Shown here: piece by piece, positions 20,560 through 30,798 of the stretch
Position numbering within the stretch: position 1 is the first letter of the stretch
Layout: each line of letters begins with the position of its first letter
Assembly: GCF_963678635.1 (NCBI RefSeq)
Contig: NC_087063.1
Span: forward strand, 67,122,527-67,186,526
DNA length: 64,000 nt
Direction of reading: 5' to 3'
Source of the DNA: Symsagittifera roscoffensis
Lineage: Eukaryota; Xenacoelomorpha; Acoela; Convolutidae
Program-made: the position numbers and the translations under genes
Notes under the pieces: generated by a model
The model's database searches: none
What the model was told of the DNA's origin: nothing
Seen by the model: the letters and a program-made list of their open reading frames with translations, nothing else

Positions 20560-21018
20560 ATTAATGGTGGACAAAGCTGGTCTTGCCTCAATCATCGTTG
20601 GTTGTCTTGGTGGTTCGCTGACTGGAGTCCTTGGCTCGGAGAATCCCTCATCCTCTTCGATGGTAAATGGGTTTCCCACAGATCCCTCTTCCCAAGCAAA
20701 GAGGAAATCGTCGAATGGCTAAGCCAAATATCTAGAGTCAAGAGTTTCGGGTTAGTTCATTCCCCCGTGCTCGGCCACTTCCTCCATCATTTGCATTTCT
20801 CCTAGTTGGTTCTCTGTAAGGGGTACTTGCGTTATATGATGTTCGTTGAAGTCCCTGCGCATCACCTCCACCATGTGCCAGACTTGGATTGGGATGTCTA
20901 TTCTTGCCCGAAAAACTCCACAAACTGTTTTTCGCACTTGGATTTGTACTAAATCAGCTGAAAATTCTAGCGAGATGATAAGGTTGTTGTTTTGTATTGA
21001 GAAGATCATTTTGAGCAA
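20560..21018 (-). pseudogene. spacer ORF 1, unidentified, unusually GC-rich
   Basis: Minus-strand frame of about 150 codons: begins MIFSIQNNNLIISLEFSADL (ATG inside a longer frame), then VRKTVCGVFRARIDIPIQVW, MRRDFNEHHITQVPLTENQL and a Met/Glu-rich stretch. After two in-frame stops it continues WEEGSVGNPFTIEEDEGF, SEPRTPVSEPPRQP and EARPALSTINLAP. Base composition is markedly more GC-rich than its surroundings. The copy at 34,945-35,403 is nearly identical and shares the interruption. The strand-rich start followed by PIQVWHMVEVM could be a small single-strand-DNA-binding (PC4-like) fold, but this is weak. Confidence 0.5.
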
Positions 21019-21229
21019 TAAGTTGAGTTAACGATACAGAGTAAAAACAAGATTTACAGTTGAGAGGGAGGTAGTTGACGATGGTTAAGTTGAATTTAAT
21101 GTATTTAGAGCTGAGAGAAGAGGTAGTCGACGGCAGTTAATTTGAACATAAAATGATTTTTAGTTAAGAGAGTGGGGTACCTACAACTGGAATGTGTGAG
21201 TTTTTACAATCAAAATGGATTTTCCTAAT

Positions 21230-21400
21230 TTGGATTGTAGTCGTGTCCAATGAGAATGCAGTTTTCTCTTTATGGAAATTTTATGGAAAACTCCTGTCCA
21301 ATGGGAAAAAAAGCTCCACTTTACACATTGTCGTTTCCAATCACAAAAATGTTCATTTTTGTTACAGTTGTTGTATCCAATCAGACAAAAATTACCTTTT
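21230..21400. promoter_or_regulatory. cluster of four CCAAT boxes, copy 1
   Basis: CCAAT occurs on the + strand at 21,247, 21,298, 21,337 and 21,377, spacings of 51, 39 and 40 bases. Three carry purines or AATCA-type flanks as in NF-Y sites (CCAATGAG, CCAATCACA, CCAATCAGA). The cluster lies about 230-360 bp upstream of spacer ORF 1 (which starts at 21,009-21,018 on the minus strand). All four sites and their spacings are kept at 35,632-35,766. I infer a promoter or enhancer; no TATA box was assigned. Confidence 0.5.
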
Positions 21401-21599
21401 AAGGACTTAAATCTTCCAAATAAGTAAAAATATACACAAAAGCAATCGCAAAAATACATCACCAAAAGTTGTTTAGTGTAAAAATAAGAAAAATTGCCGA
21501 TTTAAGTAACAAAAGAAGGAAAATTAATAAAAGAAGCATATCTGCAAATTTTTTCATCAAGTTAATTGAATTTTTTTTATATAATCGATGAGAAATTGC

Positions 21600-22126
21600 T
21601 GATTTTTGAGCAGATAGTCAAGTTTTTGATTTTGATGTAGACTTGAGAGGATAACTCAAAGTTGATGAGTTTTTCAAAGCAAATCTCTGGAAAACTGATT
21701 CCAAACCTGAACATGCAAGATTTTGAACTTTGAAAATTTTTAAAACAATGGAGGAATAAAGACCTTTGCTAAGGAGTTTTGACAAATTTGGGAGTTGGAT
21801 AGGGAATAAAAAGAGTCCTTGAAATTGCATCGTACGACTTTTTTTATTAACTTCAAATTTTCTAAGATAAATAAAACTTCTTTTCTAGTCAAGTGTAACT
21901 CAGCAGTAAGTTTTTAGCTTTGATACACAAAATGTGGATCAAAAACAAACTCTTTGATTGAGTAAGTTTCCCTAAAGAGACCTTTACTTAGTCGGAGAAC
22001 TTTTTTTTGGACAACATAAACGTCCAAGAAATTGTGAAAAAAGTAAGAATCAACATCTATGTCATCAATACGGAAATCACACGGGAGATTTTCTTTTTTC
22101 TTGTAGAGTCTTTCGAGGAAGTTCAA
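21600..22126 (-). pseudogene. spacer ORF 2, unidentified (broken copy)
   Basis: Begins with a TTG-initiated frame reading NFLERLYKKKENLPCDFRID, DSYFFHNFLDVYVVQKKVLR and KEFVFDPHFVYQ, where a stop interrupts it. The rest (LTAELHLTRKEVLFILENLK, CNFKDSFYSLSNSQ) continues with further breaks. The copy at 35,962-36,462 is open over 166 codons. It lies directly next to the start of the E2 polymerase, on the opposite strand. Confidence 0.5.
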
Positions 22127-22154
22127 ACGTTTTTTAATTGACTATTTTCAATTT

Positions 22155-23930
22155 TAAGAAGTTGCCAACAGAACTATAAACAAGGCGGGAGTTTGACACC
22201 GATAAGCAGAATTTTAAAGCTAGACATAACCAAGATCTCAATTTTGAGAACTTTACCATGTAATTCTGCCATGAGCGCAGACCAAACCCCAAATTTGAGA
22301 ACTTTTTCTTTTCACTTCTGGACACTTGAAAAAATGGACTGTTTCAGTATGGATGGTTTTTGTGACCACCGTAAATTAGTATTCGAAGCCATGGGATGTT
22401 GCTATCACTTTTGTTCCAGCCAAGAAGTGCGACCCTCCCTAACAGATCAGGTTATTGAGCGAGGTAACAGGAAGAGACATATATATGACTTGAGAGATGA
22501 GTACATAAAAGAGAAAGATACAATTTGTAGAAATGTGGGCGTATGGGAAGTGCAAATTTTTTTAAACCAATGACAAGATCAAAAACCTTGTCAGAACCCA
22601 TTTTACCTCTAGAGGATCTTCTTCATAAGAGTCCCTTTTTCGGCAGAATTAAAATATGGATCTCTTTTTGGCTATGTTCAGAGCAATTTAGTTGTTCAAG
22701 ATGAACGAAAATTAAAATCCTTCAATTTTCAAAAACACCGTAGTTGGAAGAAACGATAGTGAAGACTATATGAAAAACTATGCAGTCGAGAACGAATTGA
22801 TAAAATATCTTTAGAGAAGGCTCATATCGTGCTTCATGCTGGAAAATGGAACATTTTTAACTCCTCTGTTCAATTTTGTTTTGTAAATTGGCTTGCAGTT
22901 AACCAAACGTTGCCATTTTGTTCAGTTTTCTCAGCGAAGATGTTTCAATAGTATCGTTCAAGCAGTGATTGTTGGTAAAAGAGAAGGAGATGGAAACCCT
23001 CTATCAGGATTTGTAGAAGAAACATTGAAAGTTTTGAGCAGTTCCACCAATGAAAATCAGATCTGGATAGATCCAGACATACAATCACAAAATATCGCTA
23101 TGATTAAAAGTTTTATAAGGCATTCATCGAAATACTCAGAAAACTGAATACAAATGAGAAACACTTGTATGAGTTGGAGTTGTTGAAATCACCCATTAAA
23201 CACATAGAACCCATCATTGCTTGTTTTTTCTTATAGTGTAGTAAGCAAAACGGAGAATGTTGGAGCTTCACTATAACTTCATTAGCAATTTCTGTGATGT
23301 AAGAATCCGCAGATTTGAAAAAAAATGTAGTCTTGCTTCATTGAGATCTTGCTTAAGGAAATTTATACGACCTTATCTAGCCAGATGAAAAAACATTTGA
23401 GAAAAAATGAGGGAAAAAGACTGCAGAGACTCTTTCAAGTACAATGCAAGACCAATTTTTTTCCCTCGAATGTGTTGCACTACCCTGAAAAAGCACAACA
23501 CACGGAAACCAGAAGTTTTCAAAGAGGACTTTAGATGTACAGAAATGGTCTTTTGTGTAGCAAAAATTTCTGCTGCTATGACAACAAGTCAGATAATTTC
23601 AAATTCAGTAGAAAAAGTCTGAACAAACGAGTTCTAGAAGATTCTGGAGTCGGCCTCATGTCAAAGTACAAAAGAAAACTTGATGAAGCAGTCAACTTCA
23701 CAATTACAAACAAAGGATTCAGATATTTATTCCATATGGTTGCTACAAAAGAGAATAACACAAAGAAAGGACTTATTTATTTTTATCCAAGAAGGCAAGT
23801 TCAAAATGATGAATTTCAAACCAAACCAACAAAATTAAAAGACTTGATGCAATGTAAAGAATTTATAGGAAGGCTTGTTTTAAATTTATATACCATGCAG
23901 TTGTTTTTGGTTTTACGATTTTTCATAGAG
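22155..23930 (+). pseudogene. Polinton DNA polymerase B, fragment D
   Basis: Same coverage as fragment C, starting at the segment equivalent to ANRTVYKTRV and running through MDCFSMDGFCDHRKLVFEAM, QVIERGNRKRHIYDLRDEY, the palm (FSQRRCFNSIVQAVI, REGDGNPLSGFVEETLK) and the C-terminal domain at 23,535-23,870 (NGLLCSKNFCCYDNKSDNF, FHMVATKENNTKK). About ten frame breaks. The catalytic DTD motif region near 23,320 is scrambled. It is preceded by spacer ORF 2 on the other strand and followed, after 30 bases, by the satellite-bordering block. Confidence 0.87.
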
Positions 23931-23959
23931 CTTATTTTTTTTTCTTAAACAAATAAAAC

Positions 23960-24110
23960 ACATTTTTCTCACCATTCAATTACAATCATGCCAAAAATGG
24001 AACCTTACAATTTCTAAATCCCTACATTAGTACATTGTACAGTCTAAACCCATTGTTAATACATAGCATACAAATCCGGAAATATATAGCGGATGTTAAT
24101 ACATGGGGTC
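23960..24110 (+). repeat. satellite-bordering block, copy 3
   Basis: TTTTTCTCACCATTCAATTAC through CCCTACATTAGTACATTGTA to TTAATACATAGCATAC, as at 3,350 and 38,300. Confidence 0.7.
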
Positions 24111-25852
24111 ACCCTAGAATTCCCGTCCATTCTAGTTTTTGGCCACCTATCCAAATAAAAATAGATGAATCCTGGGCAAGGAAACTTCGAGAAGAAATCA
24201 CAATGGGTAGAAGAAATCTCGAATGATATGACTCAAGTGAATCGATGTCGATATATGTCATTTTCATCACCCTATTCAGATATCAATTGATAATTTTCAG
24301 GCAATGAGAAAATAATAGTAATCACAATAGAAAGAAGAATTCTCTAGTGATATATCTGGTGTAAGCCAATTTCGGCTTATGTCAGTTTGTTTTGAAAACT
24401 CTAAACAAATAATAGATGATGCAATTCAGGCAATGAAACTTTGAACAGAAATCAGAATGGTTAGAAGCAACCTCCAGTGATCTGTCTGATATAATTCGAT
24501 CTCGATTAAAGTCATTTTAGCACCCGTTCACAATGGCTAGAAACAATGATACGTTAAAAATTTCAGGCTTTGAATTTTTGAACGGAAATCACATTGGGTA
24601 AAAACAACCTCTAAGGATATGTCTGATGTAAATCGATTTCGGTATAGGTCGTTTTCATCACCCTACGCAGATACTAATTGATGAGTTTCAGCAATGAAAC
24701 TTTTATCAGGATCAAAAAGGGTAGTAGCAACCTCGAGTGATCCATCTGATGTCAGTTGAATTCGACATAAGTCTTTTTCAGCAATCTATCTAGATGAAAA
24801 CTGATGAGTTTGAGAAAATGAAAAGTTTACCAGGCATCACAACGGGTAGAAACAATTTTATGTGATAAATTTAAGGTAAGTCTTTTTTGATATAGATCAT
24901 TTTACTTTGAACGCCCTAAGCCGATACTAATTGAGGAGTTTCAGGCAAAAAAACTTTGAACAGAAATCAAATTGGGTAGGAACAATCTTGAGTGATCTCT
25001 CTGATGTTAGTTGAATTCGACATAAGTCATTTTCAGCAATCTATCCAGATAAAAACTGATGAGTTCGAGGCAATGAAAAGTTTACCAGGCATCACAATGG
25101 TAGAAAACAATTCGAGTGATAAGTTTAAGGTAAGTCTTTCCTGACATAAGTCATTTTACTTTGAACGCCCTAAACAGATTTTAATTGAGGAGTTTCAGGC
25201 AAAAAAGATCTTTGAACAGAAATCACATTGGGAGAAGCAACCTCATATGATATGTCTGACATAAGTTGATTTCGATAAAATTCATTTTTTGACCACTCTC
25301 AGAAGATAATAGATGGTGAAATTCAGGCAAGTAAACTCTCAACACGACTTACAATGGGTAGTAGCAACCTCGAGTGATCTCTCCGATGTCAGTTGAGTTC
25401 GACAAAAGTCATTTTTAGCAATCTATCCAGATAAAAATTGATGAGTTCGAGGCAATGAAAAGTTTACCAGACATCACAATGTGCAGAAACTTTCGAGTGA
25501 TAAGTTTAATGTAAGTCGATTTCGATATGTCATTTTACTTTGAACAACCCAAGCAGATAAAAATTGATGAGTTTCAGGTAAGGAAACTTTGAACAGAAAT
25601 TCGATTGGGCAAAAGCAATGCCGAGTGATGTATCTGGTTTAATTCGGTTTCTTTATGTGTCAGTTTCACCACCCTATTCAAAAAAATGAACAGATTCGAC
25701 AAATGAAATTTTGAACAGAATTAACAATGGGTAGAAGCAAGCTTGAGTGATATGTCTTTTAATAGTCAATTTCGACATAAGTGTTTTTTAGCAACCTATC
25801 CAGATGAAAAAACCATGAATTTCAGACAATGAAAAGTTTAACAGAAATCACA
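24110..25852 (+). repeat. satellite family B, array 3
   Basis: About fourteen diverged units of the 125-bp satellite, the longest array. One unit counted from CACAATGGGTAGTAGCAACC to the next equivalent point is close to 125 bases. It separates the two polymerase pieces of E2. Array 4 in E3 (38,470-39,660) is its shorter counterpart, missing about 600 bases. Confidence 0.88.
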
Positions 25853-26280
25853 ATTGGCAGAGACTCTTTCAAGGTACATGAAAAACCTCTTCAATTTCTT
25901 CGAATTCGAATGTGTTGCATTACCCAGGTAAAACTCGATAAACAATAACCAGGAACTTTCGGAGAGGAGTTATGATATTCAGAAATGCTATGTCTGTGTA
26001 GCAAAACTTTTTGCTGCTATGACAACAAGTCAGAAAAGTTCAAATTCAGTGGAAAAGATCTGATCAAACGATTTCTAGAAGCTTCTGCAGACAAGCTCAT
26101 GTCAAAGTACAGGAGAATACTCGATGAAGCAGTCAACCTCACATCTAGAAACAGGGAAATCAGAATTTCTTTTTATATGATTGCTACTGATGAGCGGACA
26201 AAGAAAAGACTAGTTATTTGTATCCCAGAAGGCAAGTTTAAAATGATGAGTTTCATACCAAACCAATGTAATTAGAAGAC
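25853..26280 (+). pseudogene. Polinton DNA polymerase B 3' fragment F
   Basis: Directly after the satellite the + strand resumes polymerase sequence at the part reading ETLSRYMKNL-like residues, then CSKTFCCYDNKSEKFKFSGK, MSKYRRILDEAVNLTSRNRE and MIATDERTKKRL. This duplicates the C-terminal domain already present at 23,535-23,870 but is more diverged, so it belongs to a second polymerase copy whose 5' part was replaced by satellite. Frame breaks near the end. Confidence 0.85.
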
Positions 26281-26710
26281 ATGATGCAATGTAATGAATT
26301 TATAAGAAGTTATGCCTTGTATTAAAGTTATGCACCATGCAGTACTTTTTAAGGTTTACGATTTTTCATTACAAAGTTGAGGTAAACTTAAAATACGAAG
26401 CAGTGATTATTTTATTTTTTTCGTAATTCATACTTTTTCTCGAAATCTTTATTTTTTTCGAAGCTTCATCAAATAAATAGAGCAAAAGTAAAAAAGAATA
26501 CCGTAAACAAACAAGTCATAGAATAGATAAGATCGAACATTATCGTGTTTTGAAATATTCTTTTGAAAAATCTCAAGTTTTTTTAAACTCAATTTTTGCT
26601 GAAAAACTCTTACATTTGGCTTACCAGGAACCAGAAATCATAAAATACAATTTCATTCAACAAAATATACGTAATACCATTACACAAAATATGAAATATT
26701 ATAAGTGATA
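26280..26710. other. AT-rich sequence without recognisable gene
   Basis: Between the polymerase fragment and the inverted-arm element. Repeated almost unchanged at 40,090-40,520. A and T runs; no open frame of note. Confidence 0.5.
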
Positions 26711-26713
26711 TTT

Positions 26714-27078
26714 CCTATCTTAGTATATTGTAGAGTCTAAACCCTTTGATAATACTTAGCAAGGCTGACCAACCTAAAATGTGTATTTATACATGCTTTC
26801 AGTCATATAACCCCACTTCCCCCACCTTTAAACTCCAATTTTTTTTTGAAATCACATGGGTAGAACCAATCTCGAATGATAAGTCAGTAGTAGATGTTGG
26901 AGATTGGGGGAGGGGGGGGGGAGGTGGTGGACTCCCAAGTTTTTTTAAGATAGGGAACAGAGCATCCGGTCCGCCAGCTATGTATTAACATTGGGTATAG
27001 AGTCTACAATGTATTAAGAAAAGGGGTTACCAATGGTAAGGTTTTATGGTTTATGTGATAGTAAGATAATGGTAAGAA
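26714..27078. mobile_element. small inverted-arm element related to the satellite block, copy 1
   Basis: Left arm CCTATCTTAGTATATTGTAGAG to ATACTTAGC (26,714-26,762) and right arm TATGTATTAACATTGGGTAT through CTACAATGTATTAAG (26,978-27,025) are reverse complements. The right arm continues into the reverse complement of the TTACCAT-rich block start. Between them are satellite-like pieces (AAATCACATGGGTAGAACCA, CTCGAATGATAAGTC) and a G-rich run. This suggests that the satellite is internal to an element with inverted arms. Copy 2 is at 40,528-40,870. Confidence 0.6.
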
Positions 27079-27129
27079 AAACGTAATTTTTTTTTTTGGT
27101 TTTTGTGTAGAAATGTCTAGTTTTTTTCG

Positions 27130-27490
27130 TAAAAAAGGTGGCGCGTGTTATTTAATTTGTAAATATTGAAGGTTAATTACGGGTAAATTGTGTAACGAAG
27201 GACTTTTAATTAGTTTTTTTTATTCATGGTAAGTCAATGGTAAGAGTTTTTGGGTAGAAACCTGGATTTTTATGAAAAAGTTTTCAAGAAAACTTCAAAA
27301 CACGATAAGATTAGCTATTATTTGACCTAATTTATGAGATAACCTTACTTTCTATCTAATTGAAACAATGCTGAAACCTACAGAGACTTCGAAAAAATCA
27401 AATTTTTTTGAGAAGAAAATTCAATTACAATAAAATTATACAAATCACTGCATCGTGTAGTAAACTTACTGCCATCAGTTTCATTACAAT
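27130..27490. repeat. convergent intergenic segment, copy 2 of 3
   Basis: Aligned with 14,940-15,270 and 40,925-41,115. Starts at GGCGCGTGTTATTTAATTTG and continues into the protease 3' flank. No gene. Confidence 0.75.
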
Positions 27491-27494
27491 TTAA

Positions 27495-27910
27495 AAAAAT
27501 ACACATTTACATAAATTACCTATAAAATTCGAAACATGCACATCATGAATATTATTCAACTTTGTCTGGTAGAATTTAAAAAGAAGAAAAGCTGAAAAAA
27601 TTGCGTAAAACCCACACAAATTATCAGGTTTTTGTAGCTTTCGAGGAACCATTAGCCGATACTTTTTTTAGAAAGGAAAAAGCTGTTCTTCTTCGACCCA
27701 ACGAATCAGCAAAATAGTAAATTTTGTCAAAATGAGCTATCATGATCCAGTGCTCCGTTCTATCATTGCTTGGAGCTGAGTTAACAATTGCAAAATAGTA
27801 TTTTGTTAGTTGTGGTATTTTGTTAATTCATTAGAAGGGTAAGATCCCATGTACTTGAACCTGAGTTCAGCAATTTTTTCAATGATTTGCAGAAGTAAAA
27901 AGTTATCCAT
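27495..27910 (-). pseudogene. Polinton cysteine protease (PRO), near full length
   Basis: ATG at 27,910 opens MDNFLLLQIIEKIAELRFK. The order of blocks is then KYMGSYPSNELTKY, a stop, SNDRTEHWIMIAHFDK (catalytic His), YYFADSLGRRRTAF (Asp), a frameshift, and DNLCGFYAIFSAFLL (catalytic Cys in the LCGF motif), ending HDVHVSNFIGN. All three triad residues of the adenain/Ulp1-like fold are still encoded but in different frames, with one stop. About 135 codons, the usual compact size. In virus-like elements this enzyme processes virion proteins. Downstream of the capsid gene on the same strand. Confidence 0.88.
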
Positions 27911-27949
27911 TTTTGCAATTGTTAGCTGATTTACATCTAAAACAAAGAA

Positions 27950-28262
27950 TTAGAAAGTTTGATATTGTAATTTAAGTTGATAAAAACTAAAGTTATTAAT
28001 TTGGGCGCATTTACATATTGAATCAACAAAGTCTAATACACAAAACTTGTGAACTGGACAAATGTTATTGAACACTGGCTTACAGTCTAGGTTGAAGAAT
28101 TTTTTTGGGTTTTCAATTAAACAGCATTCATTATCCGCTTTTTCTGGAGATTTAAGTCTGAAGAAAAACAAATTAGATAGTACACAGACAACAGAAATGA
28201 AAAGTCCCAAAAAAGTTACAATATTTTTTGAAGGAACCTTCAAACTCAAAAAAACTAAACAT
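27950..28262 (-). CDS. small Cys-rich membrane protein between capsid and protease
   Basis: An ATG at 28,262 overlaps the capsid stop codon by eight bases. After one slip in a T run the frame stays open for about 98 codons to 27,950. It has a single hydrophobic segment near the start (IVTFLGLFISVVCVLSNLFF), a basic-acidic linker KSPEKADNE, then a Cys-rich part with CC, C, C, C, C and CKC (NPKKFFNLDCKPVFNN, ICPVHKFCVLDF). A predicted type II or signal-anchored protein. A broken equivalent sits at the same place in the + strand copy (11,125-11,245). I do not recognise the family. Confidence 0.5.
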
Positions 28263-29574
28263 TTTTTGCGACTGTTCCGAATTTGTCGATTTGAACATTT
28301 GATAGTCTTTCTCCCAAGACTATCACATCCGTTACTTGCTCCAAGGGAAACTGGAAAAACATTTCTAATCTCAAGCTTTCTCCACTAAGTTCTGGATAAT
28401 GCAACTGTTCAGCTACATCCTGTAGTGAAATCAAGTCAAAAATTGGAATATAGTGATTTTGAAAATCTTCCATAGGAAGAACTGGGAAATCGTCATTAAA
28501 CTGTATGCTTTCATTGTTGTAACATAAGGATGACAAGGAGAAGTTGTATCTAATGAAACAATTGCTCTTCCACCCCGAACAACTATCAGCTCTCTCAAAA
28601 GAAATAGCTGATAGCTGAAATGGTTTTCAAGAAAAGATCCCGCAACAGCCAAATTTGTATTCATTGCAACTGCTATTTTTCTTTTTGGGGCGTTATTGAA
28701 TTTATTTTCTTGTATGAATTGGTTTTGACGAGATGGAACGATAAAGGTTCTTGCTATAGTTTCCATGTAATTGTATTGAGCAGGTTCTCTTTCCAGATTC
28801 CATTGCACGTATTGATGATTGGGTTCAGCAACTGAAATTCTTCTAGTAAAGAGCGAACAATCAAAAATTTTCAGACTGACATTTGGATTATCAGATAGCA
28901 TGTAAAAATTAGGTCTAGCTCGAATCAATTTACTTCGAGCTTTGGTATCTGGTAGCAACAATTTTTCGCAAGTAAACAAATCAATGGCAAGCCTCCCATA
29001 GAGTGAAAAAGTTATCCCTGTTCCCAAGGAATTTGCTCTATCAGTGAAAAGATGCATATCAAATGCGTCAGGATATTCTTCAAAACTGTATTCATGACAA
29101 GCAAGTATTCCTTTAATTCTCACTATTGACTAGTTGAATTCGTTCAAAATTTGTGCCTTATGAGGATGTAAACCATTGGCATTGTAAACCATTGTATTGT
29201 TAAAATAAACTTCATAGTTGAAGAATAGAGAATGTAGTAGATTGTTTACATACGTTAAGTAAGTTTGTGATTCCTCATCTGAATCTTCCTCCGATTTTGC
29301 TTTATGTTCTGCTTTTTCTTTTTTGAAAGCATCAAACAATCTTTCTCTGAAAATTTGAAGCTTTAAGCTAATATGGGTATCACGCATATCCAGGTAGAGA
29401 TTATGATCTGCTTAAAATTCAAACTCAATACTGCTTCCATCCTTTCATCATACTGGGGAATACTTCTTGTGTGTAAGATGACATAATTGTTTCCAAAACT
29501 CGGACTTTATCAAAAATCTCCAATGAAGAACTTGTAAAAGCCCCGTACCGTAAATGACTTTGGTTTACACTCAT
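28255..29574 (-). pseudogene. Polinton major capsid protein, near full length
   Basis: Start at 29,574 (MSVNQSHLRYGAFTSSSLEI), then NLYLDMRDTHISLKLQIFR, LTYVNNLLHSLFFNYEVYFN, YNANGLHPHKAQILNEF, DMHLFTDRANSLGTGITFSL, KLIRARPNFYMLSDNPNVSL, a long middle with QYVQWNLEREPAQYN, and the end FGTVAKNV. 28,431-29,123 is open for 230 codons. Four frame breaks in all. The residues match the F54H12.2-named double-jelly-roll capsid family (a helix-rich N-terminus, the ...LYG.L..D.. strand and the RARPNF..L region). About 440 codons, close to family size. It forms the icosahedral shell in virus-like relatives. Confidence 0.87.
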
Positions 29575-29576
29575 TT

Positions 29577-29937
29577 TTATTTTGTCAAAAATGTCTTTGC
29601 GAGAGCGACTGTTTTTTGATCTACTTTTTCGAGAAATGAACCTGGTTCTACCAGTTCTACGCTTAGATTTCTTTTTTCCACCTCCCAATTATTTCCGAAA
29701 TGTTTTTGTTTCCACGTCGTTTGCAAAGGTTTTGAGTTTTTTACGTCCACTAACAACTTCCCCAATCTCTGGAGCATTGATTTCAAACAAATCTGCCCCA
29801 ATTCTTTTCGCAGCTGGGACTATATATTTTTTTAATAAAGGGATTGCAGTTCTCCCAAGAGTTTGTGCAAGAGCTCCAAAACCTCTTCCACGTTGTCTTG
29901 CATGTTCTCGAAAAATAGGGAAATCTTGAGCAACCAT
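29577..29937 (-). pseudogene. Polinton pX-like basic virion protein
   Basis: ATG at 29,937: MVAQDFPIFREHARQRGRGF, then ALAQTLGRTAIPLLKKYIVP and RIGADLFEINAPEIGEVVSG open for about 80 codons. A frameshift leads to GGGKKKSKRRTGRTRFISRK and SRSRKDIFDKI. The features are an N-terminal RGRG patch, a central amphipathic GRTAIP segment and a very basic Ser/Arg tail, as in adenoviral pX/pVI-like proteins of Polintons. One frameshift in the GGG(K) stretch. The reading frame runs without a stop into the capsid start, so the ancestral stop is lost. Confidence 0.85.
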
Positions 29938-29957
29938 TTTTTCGTATGAATTTTAAA

Positions 29958-30755
29958 TCAAAAATGATTATTCGAAATTTTGCGAAACAAGAGAACAATT
30001 TGGGTAATTCCTACGGACAAAAAAGGATTTTTTTCGCCTGTACTATCTCTTAGTTCTATCTTGATACTTTGGAAAGAATTTTTCAACAGCTTTTTAAACT
30101 GTAAATTTGTAAAGGATTGATACTTTATGTACTGTCCTGTAGAAATTATATCTCCACTCTTCACTTTGGAGATGAATGGGATACAACGCAAGAAGGGAGT
30201 TTTTGTATCACCGACTATGTTATATTCTATAATATCGCTATATATCATTAGGGAATGTATTCTTTTAATTTCAAAAGAATACTGAGAATAATGTGGACCT
30301 TTTCCTTTCATTATAAACACTGTTCGATTTTGCTCTAAATCACAACCAAAAAAGTGACTCAAATCGCCACTCTAAATTATAAACACTGATTGTTTCTCAG
30401 GTAAATGTACGGCAACCTTTTGTGTAGTTTTATCTACTGATAAATAGACTCCGTTATATTCAAAACTTTGAGCTCCTAGACGTTCTCGATTTTTGTTGTT
30501 CATGGCTACAACTATATCAACAAAACTTGGATACAATCCTGGTTCACTGTTCATCGGTACAATGTTTCTTTTCTCCTCAGAACTTTCTCTACCATCTACG
30601 AATGTAAACTTTCCCTCTGTAACATTTTGGTACAAAGAAGGGTGTGATATTTATGAAATAGCAACCTCACGTTCTACTTTCAAATTTGTTTGTTCGGGTA
30701 GAAAGTTTGTAAAAGAACTAAGACTATTAATCGGATAACAATTAAAAGAATCCAT
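29958..30755 (-). pseudogene. Polinton penton (minor capsid) protein, near full length
   Basis: ATG at 30,755 begins MDSFNCYPINSLSSFTNFLP, like other pentons that start with a short Ser/Asn/Pro segment. It continues KVEREVAISYIS with one stop, YQNVTEGKFTFVDGRESS, SFVDIVVAMNNKNRERL, SHFFGCDLEQNRTVF, IHSLMIYSDIIEYNIVGDTK (the conserved Y.D..E...VGD motif), SFQSIKIELRDSTGEKNPFL and VLLFRKI at the end. Two breaks only. Predicted single jelly roll that forms capsid vertices. Between integrase and pX on the same strand. Confidence 0.87.
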
Positions 30756-30798
30756 GAGAACTCATCGATAGAAATTTAGTTTAAAAAATGATTTACCT

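Larger units (their letters stand above)
12760..22150. mobile_element. Polinton unit E1 (deleted copy)
   Basis: Polymerase on + (12.98-14.88 kb) converges on a minus-strand block that ends with a fused protease/integrase remnant at 15.2-15.8 kb. Upstream of that on the same strand lie a conserved hypothetical, small protein, ATPase and three lineage genes up to 19.3 kb, then the spacer. Penton, pX, capsid and most of PRO are deleted. Unit E2 has the same layout with those genes present but without the ATPase. Confidence 0.8.

Noticed and set aside
20560-21018. Plus-strand open frame over spacer ORF 1 (VDKAGLASIIVGCLGGSL)
   Set aside because: It is shorter and interrupted. The minus frame has better residue content and continues on both sides of the stops, though the strand choice is not beyond doubt.
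26746-26988. 80-codon ORF with a Gly-rich centre, also at 40,561-40,806
   Set aside because: The Gly run is just the G homopolymer, and the frame crosses the inverted-arm element. Reading is not conserved around the G run between copies.
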